Origin: Bacteroidales bacterium
Lineage (GTDB): Bacteria > Bacteroidota > Bacteroidia > Bacteroidales > UBA932
DNA length: 35,647 nucleotides
Assembly (NCBI GenBank): GCA_015060325.1
Contig: SUYQ01000027.1
Location: 1-35,647, forward strand
Direction of reading: 5' to 3'
Both the position numbers and the translations under genes were made by a program. Below are positions 7,540 to 16,310 of this stretch, one piece after another (positions within the stretch are counted from its first letter, which is position 1; each line of letters opens with the position of its first letter). The notes below the pieces were generated by a model, which saw only the letters and a list, made by a program, of their open reading frames with translations, was not told where the DNA came from and did no database searches.

Positions 7540-8904
7540 TTATTTGTTCAGCATCGAGTTAAGACGATTGAATATGTTGTTGCGAAGTACACGCAGGCGA
7601 TTCACCTCACTTCTGTTCCTGTAACGGACATAATTGCATGTACCGACAAACTTTCTGAACATCTTCATGTAGTTCCATACGAGGATAAACATGATAGGGA
7701 AGGCGACAAAGTACCCTAAAGCCCACCAGAATCCTATGAATATCCAGATCAGAATTACAGGAATCACAAGACATATCGGGATGGTCACAAAGACACTCAC
7801 AGCCACATTGAACGAACTGATGAACATTTGGTCCTTTATAAGCTTCTTAAGGAAGATCTTCGGCATCAGGAAGAGAAGTCCGGTAGGAATGGCTGAAATC
7901 AGGAAAAACGGCAGCAGGAGCAATAATCCCAGTCCTCGCAGTGCGGGCCTCATCAGACGAGGTCTTCTGTTGAAAAGCCAGTCGCGCACATTCAGTTTCC
8001 TGTATCCTTCGATAAGTTCTGCGGTATCTTCATATATTGACTCCATCTCTTCAGGATGGTTCTTCGTTGCATCAGCAAGCTCTGCCACAAGCGTCTGGTC
8101 AGAGAGAAGGCGGGATGGCAGATAGTTGAAATTGAAGCCGCGCTTTCTGGCGAACTCCTTGCCATATGTGCATTCACGGAGGAAGTCGATCTGGTCATAA
8201 TGGTCAAGATCATCCACGTGAAGCATCATCTCCTTGATCTCAGTATGGACTATCTTGTTGATCTCCATCATGGTTTCACGCGGTGCCTGCTGATAACGTT
8301 CATAATAAGGCTTAAGCGAAATAGGCTTGCCGAACTTCATGAGCATCTCTGTGCGGGCATGGAAATAGTTGGAGTAGTGGTTGCAGGACGGAAGAATCAT
8401 TATGTCCTCCTTCCATTCCATCTTCTCGGCCGCAGCAAAGGCAATACGCAGATATCCGAGCTTGAAGGTGCCCAGCCATCTCTTGTCCTGATGTCCTCCT
8501 TCGGGATAGAGCATCACTGTCTCTCCGTCTGTCAATGCCTTTCCGGCATCATCAAAAGTCTCCTGGTTCCTGGTTACAGAGCGCAGACCTTCATAGCCCA
8601 TCCTGTATGCAGGCAGAAGACCCATTGCACGCAGTGCCTTGTTGAATAACGGATTCTTGAAGACATTTGCCCGGGCAAGGAAGTTCATCCTCCTGTCTGT
8701 CAGCTTGAGACATACGCAAAGCGGATCATTGAGACAGTTCTGATGGTTGGAAACCATGACGATCGGAGTACCGTTTACCGGCACGTTTTCAAGACCGACG
8801 ACATGTTCCTTATGAAAATAAAGGCTGGAATTAACAAATTGGATGTATGCACGAAAGCCTTTGAGAAATAGATTGTGTTCTCTCGGTTTACGAATTTGAC
8901 TCAT
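7540..8904 (-). CDS. PlsC-type lysophospholipid acyltransferase family protein
   Basis: A 454-residue membrane-associated acyltransferase of the glycerol-3-phosphate/lysophosphatidate family. The catalytic block is SNHQNCLNDPL (the NHx(4-5)D motif) near residue 52, and the acceptor-binding block is LYPEGGHQD near residue 134. The C-terminal third holds two to three hydrophobic segments (about residues 325-350 and 370-415), which is usual for the long Bacteroidetes members. It likely acts in phospholipid synthesis at the inner membrane. It is transcribed divergently from pta from a back-to-back promoter pair. The exact acyl acceptor is not determined. Confidence 0.82.
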   Translation of the reverse strand: MSQIRKPREHNLFLKGFRAYIQFVNSSLYFHKEHVVGLENVPVNGTPIVMVSNHQNCLNDPLCVCLKLTDRRMNFLARANVFKNPLFNKALRAMGLLPAYRMGYEGLRSVTRNQETFDDAGKALTDGETVMLYPEGGHQDKRWLGTFKLGYLRIAFAAAEKMEWKEDIMILPSCNHYSNYFHARTEMLMKFGKPISLKPYYERYQQAPRETMMEINKIVHTEIKEMMLHVDDLDHYDQIDFLRECTYGKEFARKRGFNFNYLPSRLLSDQTLVAELADATKNHPEEMESIYEDTAELIEGYRKLNVRDWLFNRRPRLMRPALRGLGLLLLLPFFLISAIPTGLLFLMPKIFLKKLIKDQMFISSFNVAVSVFVTIPICLVIPVILIWIFIGFWWALGYFVAFPIMFILVWNYMKMFRKFVGTCNYVRYRNRSEVNRLRVLRNNIFNRLNSMLNK

Positions 8905-8937
8905 GTTTTATATTATTTGAGGTTTAGGTTCAAACTA

Positions 8938-8967
8938 CAAAAATAGTAATTTCTTCGATAATACAAA
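8938..8967 (-). promoter_or_regulatory. Promoter of the acyltransferase gene
   Basis: On the minus strand TTTG (8964-8967), an 18-nt spacer, and TATTTTTG (8938-8945) match the Bacteroidetes consensus. The -33 box lies 3 bp from that of the divergent pta promoter. Confidence 0.75.
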
Positions 8968-8970
8968 TCA

Positions 8971-9001
8971 TTGGTTTTTCACATAAGATTTGCTACTTTT
9001 G
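8971..9001 (+). promoter_or_regulatory. Promoter of pta
   Basis: TTGG (8971-8974; one mismatch to TTTG), a 19-nt spacer, and TACTTTTG (8994-9001). The transcript would carry an A-rich leader of about 45 nt. Confidence 0.65.
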
Positions 9002-9054
9002 CATGATTTGTAAAAATTCAGCGATAAAACAACAAAATAAATAATATAAAAGCC

Positions 9055-10062
9055 ATGACACTTATTGAAAGCATCATTGCACGCGCCAAGTCAAACAAAC
9101 AGCGCATCGTGCTCCCGGAGTCTCTCGAGGAGCGTACACTCACAGCAGCCGACATGGCTCTTGCTGACGAGATTGCAGACATCATCCTCATCGGAAACCC
9201 TGACGAGATCTTCGCTCTCGCAGAGAAGCTCGGACTCAAGAACATCGGCAAGGCAACCATCATCGATCCTGCTACCAGCGAGAAGACGGCAGAATACGCA
9301 AACCTTCTCTACGAACTCCGCAAGAACAAGGGAATGACTCCTGAAAAGGCAGCCCAGCAGGTTCTTGACCCGCTTTACTTCGGATGCCTCATCATCAAGA
9401 GCGGAGATGCTGACGGCCAGATCAGCGGTGCCCTCTCGACAACAGGAGAGACCCTCCGTCCTGCTCTTCAGATCATCAAATGCGCTCCAGGCATCACATG
9501 TGTCAGCGGTGCGATGCTCATGATCACCCAGACTCCTCAGTATGGCGAGAACGGTGTTCTCGTAGTAGGAGATGTTGCCGTTACACCTATGCCGGATGCG
9601 TCACAGCTTGCTCAGATCGCTGTCTGCACAGCTCAGACTGCAAAGAGCGTTGCCGGATTTGCCGATCCAAGAGTCGCAATGCTTTCATTCTCTACAATGG
9701 GTTCTGCAAAGCATGAGGTAGTGGACAAGGTGATCGAGGCAACAAAACTCGCACGCGAACTTGATCCTTCTCTCAAAGTTGAAGGTGAGCTTCAGGCTGA
9801 CGCAGCACTCGTTCCTTCTGTAGGTCAGAAGAAGGCTCCTGGCTCAGAGATCGCCGGTCACGCAAACGTTCTCGTATTCCCTTGCCTTGAGGTCGGCAAC
9901 ATCGGTTACAAGCTGGTTCAGAGACTCGGAAATGCAGATGCCATCGGACCTATCCTCCAGGGTATCGCACGTCCTGTAAACGACCTGAGCCGCGGCTGTT
10001 CGGTTGATGATATCTACAAGATGGTAGCCATCACTGCATGCCAGGCTATGGATGCAAAATAA
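9055..10062 (+). CDS. pta: Phosphate acetyltransferase
   Basis: A 335-residue enzyme of the short, single-domain Pta type that converts acetyl-CoA and phosphate to acetyl phosphate, the first step of acetate formation with ATP gain. The start MTLIESIIARAKSNKQRIVLPE is typical, as are SGALSTTGETLRPALQ, FSTMGSAKHE and the KAPGSEIAGHANVLVFP block. The regulatory N-terminal domains of the long enterobacterial form are missing, as expected in this phylum. Acetate kinase, usually the next gene in related bacteria, is not here; a terminator follows and then nrdD. Codon use (ctc, atc, ggc rich) suggests strong expression. Confidence 0.95.
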   Translation: MTLIESIIARAKSNKQRIVLPESLEERTLTAADMALADEIADIILIGNPDEIFALAEKLGLKNIGKATIIDPATSEKTAEYANLLYELRKNKGMTPEKAAQQVLDPLYFGCLIIKSGDADGQISGALSTTGETLRPALQIIKCAPGITCVSGAMLMITQTPQYGENGVLVVGDVAVTPMPDASQLAQIAVCTAQTAKSVAGFADPRVAMLSFSTMGSAKHEVVDKVIEATKLARELDPSLKVEGELQADAALVPSVGQKKAPGSEIAGHANVLVFPCLEVGNIGYKLVQRLGNADAIGPILQGIARPVNDLSRGCSVDDIYKMVAITACQAMDAK

Positions 10063-10106
10063 GGTTCTGTGCGCTTCTGCGCATATGTTAAAAACTATGT
10101 TGATAA

Positions 10107-10140
10107 AAAGGCCATGCTTTCTCTGCATGGCCTTTCATTA
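10107..10140 (+). terminator. Terminator behind pta
   Basis: AAAGGCCATGC (10107-10117) pairs perfectly with GCATGGCCTTT (10125-10135) around a 7-nt loop. The T-run is partly inside the stem and continues as CATTATTATA. Confidence 0.7.
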
Positions 10141-10186
10141 TTATATACCTTAGCACTCCAATATGCGAAACTAAAACAAACCATAT

Positions 10187-12295
10187 ATGAGCAGCGCAGA
10201 AATAACCATTATCAAGAGGGACGGAAGCCGTAAGGCCTTTTCCGTCGAGAAGATCAAGAATGCCATCAGAAAGGCCTTCCTTGCTGTAGGTGCATTCGCA
10301 ACTGAGGAAGACCTCGTGAACATACTTTCACATGTCCGCATCACAGAAGGGATGAGCGTGGAGGAGATTCAGAACCAGGTAGAGATAGGACTCATGGCCG
10401 AGCAGTATTTTGCAGTGGCAAAGTCCTTCATGCTTTATCGCCAGAGACACAGCGAGGACAGGGAAGTGAGGGATCACCTTGACTTCCTCATCCAGTACTG
10501 CCAGGCAGAGAATGCCGCTACCGGCAGCAAGTACGATGCGAATGCAAACATCGAGAAGAAGAACCTTGCGACTCTGATCGGCGAACTTCCCAAGAAGAAC
10601 TTCATCAGGCTCAACCGCCGCATTCTCACCGACAGGATGAAGAAGATGTACGGCAAGGAACTTTCCGACAAGTATATCCGCCTGCTCAAGAACCACCACA
10701 TCTACAAGAATGACGAGACTTCGCTGGCCAACTACTGCGCCAGCATCACCATGTATCCTTGGCTGCTCGAAGGAACCAGACCTATTGGAGGTAATTCGAT
10801 CGGGCCTACCAACCTGAAATCTTTCTGCGGCGGCTTCATAAACCTTGTATTCATGGTTTCCAGCATGCTCAGCGGTGCATGCGCGACACCTGAATTCCTT
10901 ATGTACATGAACTATTTCGTAGGCAAGGAATATGGCAAGGACTATTGGAAGCACCCTGATTTCCAGGCTGACAATTCAGCAAAGAAACGCACCATCGACA
11001 AGATCATCACAGACTGCTTCGAACAGATCGTATACTCGATCAACCAGCCTACAGGTGCGCGTAACTTCCAGGCCGTGTTCTGGAACATTTCATACTACGA
11101 CAAGAACTATTTCGACAGCATCTTCGGCGAGTTCCGTTTCCCAGACGGCTCTGCCCCTGACTGGGAAGGTCTTTCATGGCTTCAGAAACGCTTCATGAAG
11201 TGGTTCAACGCAGAACGCCTCAAGACTCCTCTCACTTTCCCTGTAGAGACAATGGCACTGCTTACCGAGAACAACGAAGTGAAGGACAAGGAGTGGGGCG
11301 ACTTCACTGCCGAAATGTATTCAGAAGGTCACTCATTCTTCACATATATGAGCGACAATGCAGACTCATTGGCTTCGTGCTGCCGTCTGCGCAACGAAAT
11401 CCAGGACAACGGATTCAGCTACACCCTCGGTGCCGGCGGAGTGTCTACAGGCTCGAAGAGCGTACTCACGATCAACCTTAACCGCTGCATCCAGTATGCG
11501 GTAAAGAATGGCCGCGACTACATGACATATCTCGCTGAAGTGGTTGACCTCGTACACAAGGTGCAGCTCGCTTATGACGAGAATCTCAAGGCCCTCAAGG
11601 AGCAGGGGATGCTGCCGCTGTTCGATGCCGGATTCATCAATATCGGACGTCAGTACCTTACTGTAGGCATAAACGGCCTTGTGGAGGCTGCTGAATTCCT
11701 TGGAATCGAGATCAACGACAATCCTGCATATGTGGAGTTCGTTCAGAACACACTCGGTCTCATCGAGGAGTACAACAGGAAATACCGCACCAAGACAACG
11801 ATGTTCAACTGCGAGATGATCCCAGCCGAGAACGTTGGAGTGAAGCATGCGAAATGGGATAGGGAAGACGGATATGTCGTACCTAGAGACTGCTACAACA
11901 GCTATTTCTATATTGTGGAAGACAAGTCGCTGAACATCATCGACAAGATGCGTCTGCACGGCCGCAAGTACATCGAGCATCTCACAGGAGGTTCAGCACT
12001 TCACCTCAATCTTGAGGAGCATCTGTCAAAGGCCCAGTATGCTCAGCTCCTGCGTGTTGCAGCTCAGGAAGGATGCAACTACTTCACGTTCAACATTCCT
12101 AACACCATCTGCAACAAGTGCGGCCACATCAGCAAGCATTACTTGAAGGAGTGTCCTGAATGTCACAGCGAAGACATTGACTATCTGACCCGTATCATCG
12201 GTTATATGAAGCGTGTCAGCAACTTCTCGATGGCCCGTCAGGAGGAAGCAGCAAGAAGATATTACCACCGCGACGAAGGTAAACATCTCAGCTAG
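10187..12295 (+). CDS. nrdD: Anaerobic ribonucleoside-triphosphate reductase, catalytic subunit
   Basis: A 702-residue class III ribonucleotide reductase that makes deoxyribonucleotides in the absence of oxygen. An N-terminal ATP-cone (ITIIKRDGSRKAFSVEKI onwards, residues 5-95) gives allosteric control. The C-terminus has the zinc site CNKC...CPEC and the glycyl-radical loop RIIGY with Gly672. Length is normal. nrdG follows after 9 nt, giving the usual nrdDG operon. Confidence 0.97.
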   Translation: MSSAEITIIKRDGSRKAFSVEKIKNAIRKAFLAVGAFATEEDLVNILSHVRITEGMSVEEIQNQVEIGLMAEQYFAVAKSFMLYRQRHSEDREVRDHLDFLIQYCQAENAATGSKYDANANIEKKNLATLIGELPKKNFIRLNRRILTDRMKKMYGKELSDKYIRLLKNHHIYKNDETSLANYCASITMYPWLLEGTRPIGGNSIGPTNLKSFCGGFINLVFMVSSMLSGACATPEFLMYMNYFVGKEYGKDYWKHPDFQADNSAKKRTIDKIITDCFEQIVYSINQPTGARNFQAVFWNISYYDKNYFDSIFGEFRFPDGSAPDWEGLSWLQKRFMKWFNAERLKTPLTFPVETMALLTENNEVKDKEWGDFTAEMYSEGHSFFTYMSDNADSLASCCRLRNEIQDNGFSYTLGAGGVSTGSKSVLTINLNRCIQYAVKNGRDYMTYLAEVVDLVHKVQLAYDENLKALKEQGMLPLFDAGFINIGRQYLTVGINGLVEAAEFLGIEINDNPAYVEFVQNTLGLIEEYNRKYRTKTTMFNCEMIPAENVGVKHAKWDREDGYVVPRDCYNSYFYIVEDKSLNIIDKMRLHGRKYIEHLTGGSALHLNLEEHLSKAQYAQLLRVAAQEGCNYFTFNIPNTICNKCGHISKHYLKECPECHSEDIDYLTRIIGYMKRVSNFSMARQEEAARRYYHRDEGKHLS

Positions 12296-12304
12296 GACAC
12301 GACG

Positions 12305-12766
12305 ATGGCCCTCAAGTGCTACAGTTATGATATTGTCTGCCAGGAGATACCCGATGAGGTTACCCTGGCAGTCAATATCTCGTGCTGTCCCAACAGATGT
12401 CCTGGATGTCACAGCCCGTGGCTGTGGGAGAATGAGGGTGAGCCGCTGACAGAAGAGCTTCTGGAGAATCTGATGGAAAAGTACGGGAATGCGGTTACAT
12501 GCTTCTGTTTCATGGGAGGAGATGCCGACCCGGGCGAGATAGGAAGGCTGGCCGGCTGGATACGTCAGAACAGGCCTGACATCAGGACCGGCTGGTATTC
12601 CGGAAAGGAGAGCCTGCCCGAAGGATTTGATGACAGCGTGCTGGATTATCTGAAGCTTGGACCATACAAGGCGGAGCTTGGCGGACTGAAGTCACCGCTG
12701 ACCAATCAGAAGTTCTTCAAAAAGTCGCCTGATGGTATATGGGAAGAACACAGATTCGCAAAATAG
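12305..12766 (+). CDS. nrdG: Anaerobic ribonucleotide reductase-activating protein (radical SAM)
   Basis: A 153-residue radical SAM activase that installs the glycyl radical on NrdD. The cluster motif is CCPNRCPGC (CxxxCxxC), followed by HSPWLWE, and the GGD of FMGGDAD corresponds to the SAM-binding strand. The protein is at the short end for NrdG, as is common in this phylum. It is co-transcribed with nrdD. Confidence 0.95.
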   Translation: MALKCYSYDIVCQEIPDEVTLAVNISCCPNRCPGCHSPWLWENEGEPLTEELLENLMEKYGNAVTCFCFMGGDADPGEIGRLAGWIRQNRPDIRTGWYSGKESLPEGFDDSVLDYLKLGPYKAELGGLKSPLTNQKFFKKSPDGIWEEHRFAK

Positions 12767-12769
12767 TAT

Positions 12770-12777
12770 TATATTTG
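12770..12777 (+). promoter_or_regulatory. -7 box of nagB
   Basis: TATATTTG matches TAnnTTTG and lies just behind the nrdG stop, 34 nt upstream of the nagB start. No TTTG stands at the -33 distance. Confidence 0.5.
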
Positions 12778-12811
12778 CGTTGCTTTTGGAAAACAATTAA
12801 AATATATAATA

Positions 12812-13606
12812 ATGAGAGTAATCATCAATCAGGACAGCGCAAAGGGCTCTGTATGGGCTGCGCGCTACATCGTTTCTAGAATCAAGGCCAAGGCTGCAGT
12901 AACTGACAAGCCGTTCGTGCTCGGACTTCCTACAGGAGGTACTCCAATCGCTACATACAAGGAACTTATCCGTATGTATCAGGCAGGTGAGGTTTCTTTC
13001 GAGAATGTGATCACATTCAACATGGACGAATACGTAGGCCTTCCTGAGGAACATCCCGAAAGCTACCACTCCTTCATGGCAAGAAACTTCTTCGATCATG
13101 TGAACGTTCCTAAGGAAAACATCAACATCCTTAACGGCAACGCAGAGGATCTTGCAGCAGAGTGCGCAGCTTACGAGGCAAAGATCGTTGCAGCAGGCGG
13201 CATCGACCTCTTCATGGGCGGTGTAGGTGAAGACGGTCACCTTGCATTCAACGAGCCTTATTCTTCTCTTGTTTCTCGTACTCGCGTAAAGAGCCTCACT
13301 TATGACACGATACTCGTGAACTCACGTTTCTTTGACGGTGACATCAGCAAGGTTCCTACAACAGCACTCACCGTAGGCGTAGGCACAGTGATGGATGCAA
13401 AGGAGGTACTCGTCCTCGCATTCGGCCACAAGAAGGCAAATGCACTCAAGGCTGCTATCGAAGGCTCATACTCACAGGCATGCACACTTTCAGCCCTCCA
13501 GGCACATCCGCACGGAATCATCGTGGCTGACGAACTTGCAGTAGGAGAGCTCAAGGTGAACACATACAGATATTTCAAGGACATCGAGAAAGAGAATATC
13601 CTTTAA
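12812..13606 (+). CDS. nagB: Glucosamine-6-phosphate deaminase
   Basis: A 264-residue aldose-ketose isomerase/deaminase that turns glucosamine 6-phosphate into fructose 6-phosphate and ammonia, feeding amino sugars from mucin or peptidoglycan into glycolysis. Landmarks: LGLPTGGTP, the FNMDEYVGL loop with the catalytic Asp, and [16 protein letters not shown] carrying the ring-opening His and its acid partner. Length matches the family. The GH13 gene starts 9 nt behind the stop, so the two form an operon. Confidence 0.96.
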   Translation: MRVIINQDSAKGSVWAARYIVSRIKAKAAVTDKPFVLGLPTGGTPIATYKELIRMYQAGEVSFENVITFNMDEYVGLPEEHPESYHSFMARNFFDHVNVPKENINILNGNAEDLAAECAAYEAKIVAAGGIDLFMGGVGEDGHLAFNEPYSSLVSRTRVKSLTYDTILVNSRFFDGDISKVPTTALTVGVGTVMDAKEVLVLAFGHKKANALKAAIEGSYSQACTLSALQAHPHGIIVADELAVGELKVNTYRYFKDIEKENIL

Positions 13607-13615
13607 CATACTGTC

Positions 13616-15289
13616 ATGGGAATGATCAACAAGCCGATAATTTATCAGATGCTCCCGAGACTGTGGGGCAATGATAAGGTGAGACCGAAGAAAAACGGTT
13701 CGCTTACCGATAACGGCACGGGCAGGTTCTCCGATATCGACAGCGCTACGCTCGAATACGTCAAGTGGCTAGGGTGCAGCCATATCTGGCTTACCGGTGT
13801 TCTGAGACATTCCACACAAAGTTCTGAGGAGGGATGCGTCGCATCTCATCCTCAGTTTGTAAAAGGAAAGGCCGGTTCGCCATATGCAATCTGCGACTAT
13901 TATGATGTGAATCCATATCTGGCGGATGACCCTCAGAACAGGATGGGGGAGTTCGAGGACCTTCTTGCCAGGACACATGAGGCAGGACTCAAGATGATCA
14001 TCGACTTCGTACCCAACCATGTATCAAGGGATTACGGCAAGGTTCAGCCTCTTCCAGGTCATCCGGTTCTTGGAGCTTCTGACGACAAGTCAGTGCACTG
14101 GAAGATGGAGAATGACTTCTTCTATTATCCGGGGCAGGAACTGAAACTACCGACACCTTGTCCTAAGGGCATGGAACCATATCATGAAATGCCTGCAATG
14201 GCAACCGGAAACAACTGCTACAGTCCGGCTCCAGGCATCAATGACTGGTATGAGACCGTCAAGATCAATTACGGCGATTCACATACCTCCACATGGGACA
14301 GGATGTTCGACATCGTGGACTATTGGGCTTCAAAGGGAGTTGACGGATTCCGTTGCGATATGGTAGAGCTTGTGCCGCCAGAATTCATGACATGGCTCAT
14401 AATGGAGATCAAGGCAAAGCATCCTCATATCATCTTCATTGCTGAAGTCTATAAGAAAGATCTGTATTGGGAATATGTCAGGAATGTCGGATTTGACTTC
14501 CTTTATGACAAGTCAGGTCTGTACGATACTCTGCGTACGATTGTCGAAAAGAATGTGGATGACAACGGAATGCCTATAGAACTGTGGCAGTCGACAACTG
14601 GGATTACCCGCAACTGGCAGTTCCTGGGAGATATACAGCCATACATGCTGAACTTCCTGGAAAACCATGACGAGCAGCGTTTCGGATCTGAATTCTTCGG
14701 TAAGTCAGGTGCCAATACCTTTGCTCCTTTATATGTGTCCCTGCTACTGAATACCGCTCCATTCATGATCTATTTCGGAGAGGAAGTAGGTGAGGCCGGC
14801 ATGGATGAGGAAGGCTTCAGCGGAAAGGACGGCCGCACCACCATCTTCGACTGGTGGAGCATAGGCTCGATCCGCAGGCTCCGCAAGGTCATCAGCAGCG
14901 GAGCATATAAATCCATGAACCCTTCAGAGATGGTTAAGGCCGGATTGAAAGATGAGGAGGCCAGGATGCTCTGCCGTTTTGCAGAAGTAACGCGTCTTGC
15001 AGCCTCAGATGAGGCCATAAGACAGGGAACGACTTATGATCTCTGCTACTGCAACATGTCATCGGACGGTTTTGACAAGCACAGGCATTTCGCCTTCCTG
15101 CGCGACTACAAGGAGCATACTCTTCTTGTAGCAGCCAATTTCTCTGACCGACATGCAAGCATTGAGATCGTGCTTCCTGAGCATGCTTTCGAGTGGATGG
15201 AGATCCCTGTGACCGAGGAGATGTATCCTGGAATGATAATCAAGATAGAGATCCCACCTATGGACGCCAGGATCATCACGCTGGTCTAG
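13616..15289 (+). CDS. Cytoplasmic GH13 alpha-amylase-family enzyme
   Basis: A 557-residue GH13 enzyme without a signal peptide, so intracellular alpha-glucan or oligosaccharide hydrolysis or transfer is likely. The four motifs are DFVPNH (residues 130-135), DGFRCDMVEL with nucleophile Asp248, FIAEVYK with acid/base Glu277, and LENHDEQR with Asp352. A beta-rich C-terminal domain follows (about 470-557). A second ATG two codons downstream (13622) is an alternative start. It is the second gene of a nagB operon and ends at a strong terminator. It resembles the Bacteroidales GH13 proteins annotated simply as alpha-amylase; specificity open. Confidence 0.9.
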   Translation: MGMINKPIIYQMLPRLWGNDKVRPKKNGSLTDNGTGRFSDIDSATLEYVKWLGCSHIWLTGVLRHSTQSSEEGCVASHPQFVKGKAGSPYAICDYYDVNPYLADDPQNRMGEFEDLLARTHEAGLKMIIDFVPNHVSRDYGKVQPLPGHPVLGASDDKSVHWKMENDFFYYPGQELKLPTPCPKGMEPYHEMPAMATGNNCYSPAPGINDWYETVKINYGDSHTSTWDRMFDIVDYWASKGVDGFRCDMVELVPPEFMTWLIMEIKAKHPHIIFIAEVYKKDLYWEYVRNVGFDFLYDKSGLYDTLRTIVEKNVDDNGMPIELWQSTTGITRNWQFLGDIQPYMLNFLENHDEQRFGSEFFGKSGANTFAPLYVSLLLNTAPFMIYFGEEVGEAGMDEEGFSGKDGRTTIFDWWSIGSIRRLRKVISSGAYKSMNPSEMVKAGLKDEEARMLCRFAEVTRLAASDEAIRQGTTYDLCYCNMSSDGFDKHRHFAFLRDYKEHTLLVAANFSDRHASIEIVLPEHAFEWMEIPVTEEMYPGMIIKIEIPPMDARIITLV

Positions 15290-15305
15290 AACAGGGTATA
15301 TACGT

Positions 15306-15335
15306 AAAAAAGCTCGCATCACTGCGAGCTTTTTT
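15306..15335. terminator. Bidirectional terminator between GH13 and trmD
   Basis: A perfect 13-bp stem, AAAAAAGCTCGCA (15306-15318) with TGCGAGCTTTTTT (15323-15335), loop TCAC. A/T runs at both ends give a U-tract on either strand, which suits the convergent arrangement. The following 181 bp before the trmD stop are AT-rich; apart from an 8-bp inverted repeat, TGACATAA (15404-15411) with TTATGTCA (15417-15424), I see nothing in them. Confidence 0.85.
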
Positions 15336-15516
15336 GGTTAGTTAGTAGTGTAGTGTATTTCCCTTTTGGGATGATTAATTATTAGTGGTTAGAAACGTCT
15401 GATTGACATAAAATCGTTATGTCATGTGCAAATGTATGTAAAAATTTGTGATTACCAAATAATATTCTTTAAAAATTTATAAAATATCGGAGAATATTTG
15501 AAAATCCTGATAAAAA

Positions 15517-16194
15517 TCAGTCTTCAAGAAGGCCGGGACGTAGTAATCGGGTCCTTTCAATGGCCTGTTCATCCTGCCAGGCACGTATCAGCTTAGGATT
15601 ACCGCTCAACAGAACCTCAGGCACCTTCCATCCGTTGAATTCGGCGGGTCTTGTATAGACCGGAGGGGAGAGAAGGCCATCCTGGAAGCTGTCGCTCAGG
15701 GCAGATGTCTCATCGCTCAGGGCTCCCGGTATAAGACGGATAATCGAATCCGCCAGGATTGCAGCAGGAAGCTCTCCGCCGCTGAGAACATAGTCTCCGC
15801 AAGAAATCTCACGTGTTATGAGATGTTCGCGGATACGATGGTCAATTCCTTTGTAATGACCGCACAGGATGATGATGTTGCCTTTCAGAGAGAGTTCGTT
15901 TGCAATGTTCTGATTCAGGATCTCTCCATCGGGAGACATGTAGATCACCTCGTCATATTCTCTTTCTGACTTGAGTTCCTGAATCATATTGTAGACAGGC
16001 TCAAGCATGAGCACCATGCCTGCGTCACCGCCATAGCTGTAGTCGTCCACCTGCAGGCGAGGCCCTTTTCCATACTTGCGCAGGTTGTGTATATGTATTT
16101 CTACAAGGCCTTTCTTGATGGCACGGCCTACGATAGAGTGGCTTAACGGACTTTCAAGAAGTTCCGGAACTACGGTCAGGATGTCTATTCTCAT
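15517..16194 (-). CDS. trmD: tRNA (guanine-37-N1)-methyltransferase
   Basis: A 225-residue SPOUT methyltransferase that makes m1G37 in tRNAs and prevents +1 frameshifting. The start [13 protein letters not shown] is canonical; [34 protein letters not shown] and [12 protein letters not shown] form the trefoil knot that binds SAM. It is a single gene, separate from the usual rpsP-rimM-rplS neighbours, and is transcribed divergently from the DUF349 gene. Confidence 0.96.
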   Translation of the reverse strand: MRIDILTVVPELLESPLSHSIVGRAIKKGLVEIHIHNLRKYGKGPRLQVDDYSYGGDAGMVLMLEPVYNMIQELKSEREYDEVIYMSPDGEILNQNIANELSLKGNIIILCGHYKGIDHRIREHLITREISCGDYVLSGGELPAAILADSIIRLIPGALSDETSALSDSFQDGLLSPPVYTRPAEFNGWKVPEVLLSGNPKLIRAWQDEQAIERTRLLRPGLLED

Positions 16195-16225
16195 ATTAAT
16201 TGTTTCAAAAAGTTGTTTTGAACCG

Positions 16226-16233
16226 CAAAAATA
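16226..16233 (-). promoter_or_regulatory. -7 box of trmD
   Basis: On the minus strand TATTTTTG matches TAnnTTTG 31 nt upstream of the trmD start; a TTAG about 20 nt further upstream is only a partial -33 match. Confidence 0.55.
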
Positions 16234-16266
16234 GTGTTTTGATATGAGTTTTACTAAAAAATATGG

Positions 16267-16274
16267 TATATTTG
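16267..16274 (+). promoter_or_regulatory. -7 box of the DUF349-yidC-yggS operon
   Basis: TATATTTG matches TAnnTTTG and lies 36 nt upstream of the DUF349 gene. No TTTG is found at 18-21 nt upstream. Confidence 0.5.
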
Positions 16275-16310
16275 CCGTTTGTAAATTTATAAACCATTAA
16301 CTCCGTTATT

